Under the pieces are notes generated by a model. It did no database searches. It worked only from the letters and a program-made list of their open reading frames with translations, and was not told where the DNA came from. Shown piece by piece: positions 1 through 6,433 of a stretch of DNA of 11,154 nt. The position numbers and the translations under genes were made by a program. Positions within the stretch are counted from its first letter, which is position 1. Each line of letters begins with the position of its first letter. The DNA is from UBA668 sp031366885 (GTDB lineage: Bacteria > Actinomycetota > Acidimicrobiia > Acidimicrobiales > Ilumatobacteraceae), in the NCBI GenBank assembly GCA_031366885.1, contig JANLPB010000156.1:1-11154 (forward strand). Direction: 5' to 3'.

Positions 1-222
<222 letters not shown>

Positions 223-234
223 GCTCGCTACAAC

Positions 235-254
235 ATAGTTGCGCCCGCAACTAT
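235..254. promoter_or_regulatory. Perfect 9-2-9 palindrome upstream of the pirin gene (probable operator)
   Basis: ATAGTTGCG, a 2-bp centre (CC), then CGCAACTAT form a perfect inverted repeat ending 12 bp before the pirin ATG. On the minus strand the TANNNT-like hexamer TATGTT (232-237) overlaps its downstream edge, so a bound dimer would cover the likely promoter. Size and symmetry fit the site of a dimeric repressor such as a MarR-type protein. MarR-type regulators often control pirin genes, but no regulator gene is in the window. It could instead be a terminator hairpin for the upstream fusion gene, but no T-run follows on that strand, which makes this less likely. Confidence 0.6.
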
Positions 255-274
255 TCCGCGTTCAATGCGCCGTC

Positions 275-296
275 CAGCCGTTCAGTTCAGCCGTTC
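275..296. repeat. Short direct repeat across a stop codon
   Basis: CAGCCGTTC occurs twice (275-283 and 288-296), separated by AGTT. The repeat covers the last codons and the TGA stop of the HAD-GH18 gene. It may be a small duplication that reset the C-terminus of that protein. No function is evident. Confidence 0.45.
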
Positions 297-2134
297 GGCA
301 CGATGATGCCACGCGGGCGGGCGAGGTCGATCACGGCAGCCCATTCGGCCGGCGTGTCGTACCCGAGCGCCCAAAAGACCACGCCGCCGATGTGTTGCTC
401 GCGGGCCACATCCACCCTCGCACGTACTCCGGCAGCGTCGACGAAGTGGACCTCGCGAGTCTGTGTGCAGGCGTTGACACCGTCGTTGCTCTCGCGTTGA
501 TAGCTGAACATCGACTCCTCGGTGGCAGCGCTGCGGAGCGCCGTGGCGCCGTACTGGGTGATCAGTTCGGCGACCTCACGCATGTTGGGGTCGACCTTGC
601 CGGGCGTGTCGCCAGGGCATGTGCCGGTGGTGCCGGTCACCCAATTGCGGCCGTAGAGCGGAACCCCGAGGATCAACTTGCTGTCGTCGGCAACGGCTTT
701 CTTGGCCGCCTTGACCGACGTGCGCACCCAATCCACGGGTGCCAGTGGGCCCGGTCGGTCGGTGGAGTAGTCGTATGCCATGATGCGAATGCGGTCGACG
801 TGGTCGCCCATGGCCGCATAGTCGTACACCCAGTAGCCGCTGTCGGCCGTGCGGTCCGAGTCATAAATGGGTGGCACGCTCACGGTGAGCAATCGGCCCG
901 CAACGTGCAGCGCCGTCGACAGTTCATCGAGGAACGCGACCCAATTGGGGCGCGTTGCGGCCCACGTCGCACGACCATCCGCGAACGCGAACTGCTCGTA
1001 GTCGATGTCGATGCCGTCGAAGTTGTTCCGTTGGGCGAGTGCCGCAATGGCCCTCACATGTTCTGCCCGCGTCGTCGGGTTGGCGAGCACGGCGGCCATG
1101 CCGCCCGCCGGCATTCCGTCGGTGATTGCAGGAATCACCTTGGCTCCCTGCTGTCGAATGGTGGTCACCAATGCGGCGATCTGATCATCGCCACCAGGGA
1201 AGTTGATGTCTGCTGCACCGGTTGCCGAGTAGCCGAATGGTGACACTTCATGCAGCTTGGCGCCATAGGTGCCGACAGTGGCAGTGGCCTCGGGCAGTAC
1301 CCAGTACGGGGCCCAACCGCTGAATGGAACGTCGTCGAGCGGGGGAGCGGCGGTGTCGCTTCGCGTCGCGATAGCGACGCCGGCGCCGAGAGCGACGACC
1401 ATCAACAACCCGAGGAGCGGGAACAGTCGGGACCTGCGACGCCGGGCGTTGGTTGCGCGTGCGCCAATGCCCAACTCGCTGCCGTCCAGTTCCTGCAATG
1501 AGCGAACGACCGTGTAGCCGCGACCATCGGGGATGTCGATCACGTTGGGGACGGCGAACGTTCGGCACCCAGCGGCGACTGCGCTGCGAATACCAGTCGG
1601 CGAATCCTCGATCGCCACGCAGTCCTTGGCCAAGACGCCCAATCGATCGGCGGCGGCGAGGTACGGCTCCGGGTGGGGTTTGCCGTGCACAACCTCGTCG
1701 CCGGTGACGACGACGTCGAACGTGCCTGGCGGCAGGGCACGCACGACAGCGTCCGCGAACCTCGACCAGCTCATGGTGACCAGCGCGCATGGAATGCCCG
1801 CCTTGCGGAGCGCTGTCAGTGTGTCGCGAGCGCCGGGCCTCCACGGCACGCGATGTTCTATCCGGCTGATCACACCGTCCAGGAGTCGGTTGACGATGTC
1901 GTCGATGGGCAGGTCGACGCCGCCCTGATCGCGCAAGATGGCAGCGGAGACGCGCAGGTCGTTGCCGACCATCGAGTGCGCCTTTTCCTGATCCCATTGC
2001 CCACCGAACTCGGCGACCAGCTCGTATTCACACTCAATCCAGTACGGCTCGGTGTCGACGATGGTGCCGTCCATGTCCCACAGCACGGCAGCCGGGCGCG
2101 CCACGGCGCGGGGTTTCATCGTGGCGGTACTCAT
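287..2134 (-). CDS. HAD phosphatase - membrane anchor - GH18 glycosidase fusion protein
   Basis: A 615-aa protein with two enzymes in one frame. Residues about 15-205 form a HAD-superfamily phosphatase of the beta-phosphoglucomutase type: nucleophile motif DMDGT (Asp20, Asp22), motif II around Thr120, Lys152 in GKPHPEPY, and EDSPTG with Asp177. A basic stretch (231-236) precedes one hydrophobic segment (about 237-257) and a Pro-rich linker. Residues about 270-610 form a glycoside hydrolase family 18 domain with the complete DxxDxDxE motif (DGIDIDYE, 373-380; Glu380 is the expected acid/base) and YDYS and GVPLYGR motifs typical of chitinase and spore-protein YaaH-like enzymes. By the positive-inside rule the HAD part should be cytoplasmic and the GH18 part outside. 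GH18 enzymes cleave beta-1,4-linked N-acetylglucosamine polymers or peptidoglycan-like glycans; the exact substrate is unknown. The start at 2134 is the first ATG; Met6 is an alternative. No strong Shine-Dalgarno is seen for either. Confidence 0.9.
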   Translation of the reverse strand: MSTATMKPRAVARPAAVLWDMDGTIVDTEPYWIECEYELVAEFGGQWDQEKAHSMVGNDLRVSAAILRDQGGVDLPIDDIVNRLLDGVISRIEHRVPWRPGARDTLTALRKAGIPCALVTMSWSRFADAVVRALPPGTFDVVVTGDEVVHGKPHPEPYLAAADRLGVLAKDCVAIEDSPTGIRSAVAAGCRTFAVPNVIDIPDGRGYTVVRSLQELDGSELGIGARATNARRRRSRLFPLLGLLMVVALGAGVAIATRSDTAAPPLDDVPFSGWAPYWVLPEATATVGTYGAKLHEVSPFGYSATGAADINFPGGDDQIAALVTTIRQQGAKVIPAITDGMPAGGMAAVLANPTTRAEHVRAIAALAQRNNFDGIDIDYEQFAFADGRATWAATRPNWVAFLDELSTALHVAGRLLTVSVPPIYDSDRTADSGYWVYDYAAMGDHVDRIRIMAYDYSTDRPGPLAPVDWVRTSVKAAKKAVADDSKLILGVPLYGRNWVTGTTGTCPGDTPGKVDPNMREVAELITQYGATALRSAATEESMFSYQRESNDGVNACTQTREVHFVDAAGVRARVDVAREQHIGGVVFWALGYDTPAEWAAVIDLARPRGIIVPNG

Positions 2135-2185
2135 CTCGTTGACGACCTTACTTCGCGGCCTGTGAAAGGAGTGGGCAGCGATTGG

Positions 2186-4045
2186 CTACAAAGCAAGCGC
2201 GGCTCGGCGCGCTTCCAGGATTGCCTCGTGAATGGTGCGCGGTGCGATGCAATCGCCCGCCTGCGCCACGGCCTGCACGATGGGTTCGGTCGGAAGGCGA
2301 AAGCCGCAGTCGACAAGTGCCGCACATGGCAGCACGCGTCGCTCACCGCTGAAGCGGTCCTCCAGCTCGACTTCCCCCGCACGAACCCTGCGCAGCAGGC
2401 TGCGGCGCTCGATGATCGCACCCTGCTGCTGCAACCGCACGTTGGCGGGTGCCAAGTCACCGGTGCGAGAGAGCTCGTTTCCCGCAATCTGGTCCTGCGT
2501 GATCAGTACTGCACGTGTCCCCAGAGTCTCCGCAAGTGCGACGGCAATTGGGCCGCCGATGGGGTCGAACAGCGCGATCTGGCCATCGGGAAGCGGGGTG
2601 CCACGGTGCACGTCGAGAACGTCGATGACGACTGCGTCGTGGTCGATCTCGTAGTTGCGGGTGCCGGCAGTGGCGCCGGTGCACTGCACGACGACTTCTC
2701 CCGGCGCGACAACGAGATCGACGGCGACCAACTCGACTGCCACGCCAGCGGCCGTGCACGAATCGATCAGCCATTGCACGAGCCCGGCGCCCGGCCCGGC
2801 GAGGGCGGCTACGCCGCCGAGTTGATCGGCTCGCTCGACAAGGCGCACACGGTGGCCGCGGACCGCGGCAACGCGGGCGGTCTCCAACCCGGCGACGCCG
2901 CCGCCCACCACCACGACGTCACGGGGCCGTGCCGTGCGGCTGTACCAATCCGGATCCTGCGTCTCGCGCCCACTGGTGGGCTCGGCCACGCAGGTGACGA
3001 TGGGGTTGCGGGCGTCGCGCACCTGGCACGTCTGGTTGCAGCGAATGCAGGGACGTACCGTTGCCGTCGCGCCGGCGGTCACTTTCGCCACCAGATCTGG
3101 GTCGGCCAGCTGCGCACGCGTCATCTCCACGCCGTCGCAGACGCCGTCACCAACGGCCCATTCCGCCTGGCCCCATTCCACGACCGAGCCCTGGAGGAAC
3201 ACGGCAGTGTCGCCAACGGCGGCGCGCACGTCGCGGCACACGCCGATGTTGAAGCCGGTGGGTTCGTGAAAATCGGGTCGGGTTTTTTCGGCCGAATAGA
3301 TCGAGCCGCGCACAACAACGAAGTAGTCGAGGCTCTCGCTGAGCGCGGCGGCGATGTTGACTGCAGCATCGGGTGTGATGCCCGCCCATGGCGCCAACTC
3401 ATCGCATGACAGACGCAAACCAACGATCTTTCCGCCGGCAGCAGCGCGCACAGCGCTGATGACTTCGCGAGTGAACAAAAGCCGGTCATGGCCCCACACA
3501 TCGTCGCGCTGGTTGGTGAGGCCGGACATGAACTGACGAACGAGGCTGTGCTGGCCGGCGTTGATCTCCACGCCATCACAGCCGGCTGCGATTGCCGTGG
3601 CCGTTGCCTCGCCGAACCCGGCGACCACCGCAGCGATGTCCGCGGCCTCCATCGACTTGGGAACTTCGCGCGAGTTGACCTCCGGAACACGCGAGGGCGC
3701 CCACATCTCACGCTGGTGGTACGCGCTGCTGCCCTGCCCGCCCGCGTGGTCGAGTGCGGCGATGACCAACGAACCGTGAGCGTGGCAGGCGGTGGCGATT
3801 GCAGCCCAGCCCGCTGCGCATGATGCCGCCAGGGGGGCGCGCTCGTAGGGCCAATCGCTCTCGTGCACGCTGGCACCCTCAGTGACGATCACCCCGCACC
3901 CGCCCACGGCGCGCCGCAGGTAGTAGGCGGTGTGGCGGGGAGTGAACGCGCGATGCTCGTCGCCGAGATTGGTGACATGCGGACCGAACATCACTCGGTT
4001 ACGGGCGGTCGCGGCGCCGAGCGTGATCGGCTGCAGAAGCTGCAT
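2186..4045 (-). CDS. FadH/OYE-family flavin oxidoreductase, mycofactocin-associated type
   Basis: A 619-aa flavoenzyme built like 2,4-dienoyl-CoA reductase. It has an N-terminal old-yellow-enzyme barrel (about 1-325), a 4Fe-4S site Cys333-x2-Cys336-x3-Cys340-x11-Cys352, and a dinucleotide-binding domain beginning VVVVGGGVAGLE (glycines 381-386). The barrel keeps signatures I associate with the subfamily named mycofactocin system FadH/OYE oxidoreductase: GPHVTNLG near the start, TEGASVHESDWPYERAPLA, and HAGGQGSS. Family enzymes move electrons from NAD(P)H through FAD, the iron-sulfur centre and FMN to an enone or similar acceptor. The true substrate is unknown. The presence of mftABC in the same window supports the subfamily call. 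The ATG at 4045 is the only plausible start. No Shine-Dalgarno precedes it, but a putative 24-codon ORF ends 2 bp before it, so translation may be coupled. Confidence 0.88.
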   Translation of the reverse strand: MQLLQPITLGAATARNRVMFGPHVTNLGDEHRAFTPRHTAYYLRRAVGGCGVIVTEGASVHESDWPYERAPLAASCAAGWAAIATACHAHGSLVIAALDHAGGQGSSAYHQREMWAPSRVPEVNSREVPKSMEAADIAAVVAGFGEATATAIAAGCDGVEINAGQHSLVRQFMSGLTNQRDDVWGHDRLLFTREVISAVRAAAGGKIVGLRLSCDELAPWAGITPDAAVNIAAALSESLDYFVVVRGSIYSAEKTRPDFHEPTGFNIGVCRDVRAAVGDTAVFLQGSVVEWGQAEWAVGDGVCDGVEMTRAQLADPDLVAKVTAGATATVRPCIRCNQTCQVRDARNPIVTCVAEPTSGRETQDPDWYSRTARPRDVVVVGGGVAGLETARVAAVRGHRVRLVERADQLGGVAALAGPGAGLVQWLIDSCTAAGVAVELVAVDLVVAPGEVVVQCTGATAGTRNYEIDHDAVVIDVLDVHRGTPLPDGQIALFDPIGGPIAVALAETLGTRAVLITQDQIAGNELSRTGDLAPANVRLQQQGAIIERRSLLRRVRAGEVELEDRFSGERRVLPCAALVDCGFRLPTEPIVQAVAQAGDCIAPRTIHEAILEARRAALAL

Positions 4046-4047
4046 GA

Positions 4048-4122
4048 TCAGTTGCGGATCAGCCGTAGGACCGGGGTAGTGCGCACGATGACACCCTGAT
4101 TGAAGTCGTTCATGTCGGTCAT
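4048..4122 (-). CDS. Putative 24-aa leader ORF before the OYE-type gene
   Basis: ATG at 4122 (second Met at 4113) to TGA at 4048 encodes 24 residues, from MTDMNDFNQG to LRLIRN. It fills the gap between plsY and the oxidoreductase gene, and its stop lies 2 bp before the next ATG, a layout typical of translational coupling. The first residues (MNDFNQ) loosely resemble the N-terminus of nitroreductase-family F420 enzymes, but the similarity stops after about nine residues, so this may be chance or a decayed remnant. I do not recognise the peptide, and it may be non-coding. Confidence 0.3.
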   Translation of the reverse strand: MTDMNDFNQGVIVRTTPVLRLIRN

Positions 4123-4143
4123 CTGGACGACGCTACCTGGCGC

Positions 4144-4731
4144 TCATTCGTGATGAGATGCCGACAATTCGCTTCCGCCGAGCAATCGTTTGATGTTGTC
4201 AAGGTGACGCATCAGCACGAGCGCGCCGAGTGCCACCGCTGCCGCGACCTCCCACCCGGGGCCGCCCATCAAGGCGACGCCGAGCGGGAAGCCGACGGTG
4301 AGCATCAGTGACGCCAGTGACGCTTTGCCGGTTGCCTGACGAATCGCCACCCAGCCAACGGTCAAGACGGCGAAGAGCAACGGCTGCAACACGAGAGTGG
4401 CCCCGCCGATCGTGGCGACGCCCTTGCCGCCCTTGAAGTGCCGAGTGACCGGGTACATGTGGCCGACAACGGCCGCAGCCACCAGTGCGTAGGCCAATGG
4501 GGACGGCCGATGGGTGACGAGCAACGCCACGGCCGCCGGGATGGCACCTTTGAGGCCGTCGAGTACGAAGACGACGACGCCCCACTTCGTGCCCATCGTG
4601 CGAGCAACGTTTGACGCCCCCGGGTTCCCCGAGCCGACCTCGTGAATGTCGATGCCCTTGCTACGCGCCACCATCACCGCACTGGGGAAGGTGCCGACTA
4701 GGTACGCGGGAACGATCAACAACCAGATCAT
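4144..4731 (-). CDS. plsY: Acyl-phosphate:glycerol-3-phosphate acyltransferase PlsY
   Basis: A 195-aa integral membrane protein of normal PlsY length. The family motifs are present in order: GSGNPGASN (33-41), DGLKG (58-62), HMYPVTRHFKGGKGVAT (91-107), and a C-terminal LLGGSE. Several hydrophobic segments separate them. PlsY transfers an acyl group from acyl-phosphate to sn-glycerol-3-phosphate, making lysophosphatidic acid, the first step of phospholipid synthesis at the cytoplasmic membrane. The start codon overlaps the stop of the upstream hydrolase gene by one base (TAATG), so the two are almost certainly co-transcribed and translationally coupled. Pairing a lipid-synthesis enzyme with a lipase-like hydrolase suggests shared glycerolipid metabolism, although that is inference. 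Confidence 0.96.
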   Translation of the reverse strand: MIWLLIVPAYLVGTFPSAVMVARSKGIDIHEVGSGNPGASNVARTMGTKWGVVVFVLDGLKGAIPAAVALLVTHRPSPLAYALVAAAVVGHMYPVTRHFKGGKGVATIGGATLVLQPLLFAVLTVGWVAIRQATGKASLASLMLTVGFPLGVALMGGPGWEVAAAVALGALVLMRHLDNIKRLLGGSELSASHHE

Positions 4732-5618
4732 TAGAGCTGTGCGTGCAGCCAGGTGATGATGTCGGCGGTGACCTCGTCGCGGTTGATTTCGTTGAGCAGT
4801 TCGTGCCGAGCGCCCTCATAGACCTTGCAGTCCGCGGGGACGCCATGGGTCGTCAGTGCAGCGGCGAGGGTGGTCGCATAGGCACCCATGGAGGCGGCTG
4901 GGTCTTGGTCGCCGGCGATCACGAACACCGGGCACGAGATGGCCTTGAGCTGTTCGGCGGCGGGGCCAACCACATCGAACAGGTCGATGAGGTACCCGAA
5001 GGTGAGCGGATTGTTGTCGCCGCAATACGGATCGGCCACGTACAGATCGACCTCGTCGTCGTCGCGGCTGAGCCAGTCGAAGGGTGTGCGCGGCGGGTCG
5101 TACGCGGCGTTGTTGGCGGCCAGCAGGTCACCCGCTGAGAGGTCGCGCATGCCCGCATCGGCGAACCCTTGCAACAAGGCCCCGGTACCGGCAGCCTCGT
5201 TGACGTCGGCCGCCATGCCGCACAGCACTCCACCGGCGAGCCCGTGAGAGTGCTGGGTGAGATACGCGAGCCCGATGAGCGACCCCATCGAGTGGCCGAA
5301 GAGGAACACCGGCGTTGCGTCGACGACCTTCGCCACTGCGTCGGCGCGCAGTTGATGGAGGTCGTCGATCACTGCCTGACCGCCACCAGGGCCCATCAGA
5401 CCTGGGCCGGTTGCGGCCCCTGTGCGTCCGTGGCCGCGATGGTCGATCGCGACCGCAGCGAAGCCGGCTGCATTGAGTGCCTTTGCAAAGCGGTCGTATC
5501 GTCCGGAATGCTCCGAGGCGCCGTGGGCGATGACCACCAGTCCAGCAGGAGAGTCGATCGGCCATGAACGGCTGAACACCTCGATTCCATGCGAATCAAC
5601 CATCGTTTGCTCGTCCAT
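4731..5618 (-). CDS. Alpha/beta hydrolase, monoacylglycerol lipase-like
   Basis: A 295-aa serine hydrolase of the Hydrolase_4 (S33, monoglyceride-lipase-like) type. The visible catalytic set is Ser110 in GHSMG, Asp239 in GDQDP and His272 in ARHELLNE. HGASEHSGRY (32-41) supplies the oxyanion-hole region, and DHRGHG (59-64) is a further family motif. No signal peptide is seen, so it is probably cytoplasmic. Family members cleave monoacylglycerols or other small esters, some act as lysophospholipases, and the substrate here is not determined. The start at 5618 is chosen over an in-frame codon at 5651 because a perfect AGGAGG lies 7 bp upstream. The stop overlaps the plsY start (TAATG). It shares its upstream region with the divergent toxin-antitoxin operon. 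Confidence 0.92.
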   Translation of the reverse strand: MDEQTMVDSHGIEVFSRSWPIDSPAGLVVIAHGASEHSGRYDRFAKALNAAGFAAVAIDHRGHGRTGAATGPGLMGPGGGQAVIDDLHQLRADAVAKVVDATPVFLFGHSMGSLIGLAYLTQHSHGLAGGVLCGMAADVNEAAGTGALLQGFADAGMRDLSAGDLLAANNAAYDPPRTPFDWLSRDDDEVDLYVADPYCGDNNPLTFGYLIDLFDVVGPAAEQLKAISCPVFVIAGDQDPAASMGAYATTLAAALTTHGVPADCKVYEGARHELLNEINRDEVTADIITWLHAQL

Positions 5619-5625
5619 GTGACAC

Positions 5626-5631
5626 CCTCCT
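5626..5631 (-). promoter_or_regulatory. Shine-Dalgarno of the alpha/beta hydrolase gene
   Basis: On the minus strand this is AGGAGG, followed by 7 bases and the ATG at 5618. It is the strongest ribosome-binding site seen in the window and fixes the start of the hydrolase gene. Confidence 0.85.
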
Positions 5632-5680
5632 GTTGGCCACACGCTAGGCACTTCCGGGGCAACGGATGAAACCGCTCGAT

Positions 5681-5710
5681 ATTGTACAATGGTGTACGGC
5701 TCTGTACAAT
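5681..5710. promoter_or_regulatory. Three phased TGTAC repeats: operator and bidirectional promoter
   Basis: Three consecutive 10-bp blocks each carry TGTAC at the same position (5683, 5693, 5703). The outer two are full TGTACA; the middle one is TGTACG. TGTACA is the known core operator motif of the E. coli YefM antitoxin, the same family as the gene downstream. On the plus strand TTGTAC (5682-5687), a 17-bp spacer and TACAAT (5705-5710) form a promoter ending 6 bp before the antitoxin ATG. Read on the minus strand, the same DNA gives TTGTAC (5704-5709), a 17-bp spacer and TACAAT (5681-5686), facing the hydrolase gene. Antitoxin binding should therefore block both promoters. Repeats and spacing are seen directly; function is inferred. 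Confidence 0.75.
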
Positions 5711-5716
5711 TACTTC

Positions 5717-6007
5717 ATGTCGACAGTGTCGGTGAGCGAAGCGAGGGCCACTCTTCCGGACCTGCTGGACCGCGTGCTGGCGGGTGAGGAGGTCACGGTC
5801 ACCCGTCACGGGCAGGCGGTGGCGGTGATCGTGCGCCCCGACGCGCTGCGCACCAGGCGGGCTGAGGGAATCCTGGCGGTAGCGACGCGGCTGCAGGATG
5901 TGATCGACCACGGCGGTTCGATGCCACTCTCCACGCTCCCCACCATCGCTCTGACCCGCGCGGAGGCGCTTCTTGCCGACGTCAGCGCGTCGCGGTCGGC
6001 CCGCTAG
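5717..6007 (+). CDS. Phd/YefM-family antitoxin
   Basis: A 96-aa antitoxin. The N-terminal half (STVSVSEARATLPDLLDRV, then EEVTVTRHGQAVAVIVRP) is the Phd/YefM DNA-binding and dimerisation domain. The C-terminal half, rich in Ala, Leu and Arg, is the likely toxin-binding tail. Family proteins neutralise the partner toxin and repress their own operon, more strongly when bound to toxin. The start at 5717 is preferred over an in-frame ATG at 5666 because homologues begin with this motif, and because the earlier start would place the whole operator inside the coding region. TACAAT lies 6 bp upstream, which predicts a leaderless mRNA. The PIN-domain toxin gene follows after 9 bp. Confidence 0.9.
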   Translation: MSTVSVSEARATLPDLLDRVLAGEEVTVTRHGQAVAVIVRPDALRTRRAEGILAVATRLQDVIDHGGSMPLSTLPTIALTRAEALLADVSASRSAR

Positions 6008-6016
6008 GTCTCCTCT

Positions 6017-6433
6017 GTGTTGGACGCATTCGATGCAGACGTGTTGGTCTACGCCGCCGTAGTGGACCACCCGCTCGGGCAACGGGTCCGGGCGCTGTTT
6101 GAGCAGGCGGCCGCTCGCGGTTCGCTGGCCGGTGTGGGGTCGGTGCTGCTGATTCCCGAGCTCCTCGCGAAGTCGATGCGCGACGGGGCGGATGACGAAC
6201 TTCAAGCACTCGGCGCCTTGCTCGCGCGGCTGGACCTGCGCCCGACAGATGCACATACGGCTCGCCTTGCGGCGGCGCTCGCGGCGTCGTATCGGCTCCG
6301 CGCCGCCGACGCAGTTCACCTGGCTACGGCGGTGAACGCCGGCGCCACTCGGTTTCTCACGAACAACTCGAAGGACTTTCCGGTGTCCATCAGCGAGATC
6401 GACGTCGTGTACCCCGCCGACCTGCCGCACTAG
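6017..6433 (+). CDS. vapC: PIN-domain ribonuclease toxin (VapC-like)
   Basis: A 138-aa PIN-domain protein and the toxin partner of the antitoxin gene 9 bp upstream. Expected metal-binding acids are Asp6 (DADVLVYA), Glu48 (IPELL) and Asp98 (RAADAVHLATA). The fourth position reads LTNNSKDF, so the usual Asp after TN is Asn117, although Asp120 is close and may serve. VapC-type toxins are Mg-dependent endoribonucleases that cut tRNA, rRNA or mRNA; the target here is unknown. The start is GTG at 6017, with TTG at 6020 as an alternative. Only a weak AGG lies upstream, so translation is probably coupled to the antitoxin. The stop overlaps that of the convergent mftC gene in CTAG. Confidence 0.87.
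   Translation: MLDAFDADVLVYAAVVDHPLGQRVRALFEQAAARGSLAGVGSVLLIPELLAKSMRDGADDELQALGALLARLDLRPTDAHTARLAAALAASYRLRAADAVHLATAVNAGATRFLTNNSKDFPVSISEIDVVYPADLPH

Noticed and set aside
235..254. Rho-independent terminator after the HAD-GH18 gene
   Set aside because: The stem has only a 2-4 base loop and no T-run follows on the minus strand; an operator is the better reading.
239..1243. Open frame of 334 codons on the plus strand
   Set aside because: Antisense to the GH18 domain; no family motif.
1673..3409. Long open frame (578 codons) on the plus strand
   Set aside because: Antisense to the HAD-GH18 and OYE-type genes, both with full motifs; the translation shows no recognisable domain. Typical of high-GC DNA.
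5681..5710. Start of a CRISPR array or iteron origin
   Set aside because: Only three 10-bp units, located at a toxin-antitoxin promoter and matching a known antitoxin operator core.
5666..5716. Upstream ATG for the antitoxin
   Set aside because: Would place the TGTAC operator inside the gene; the family N-terminus begins at the ATG at 5717.
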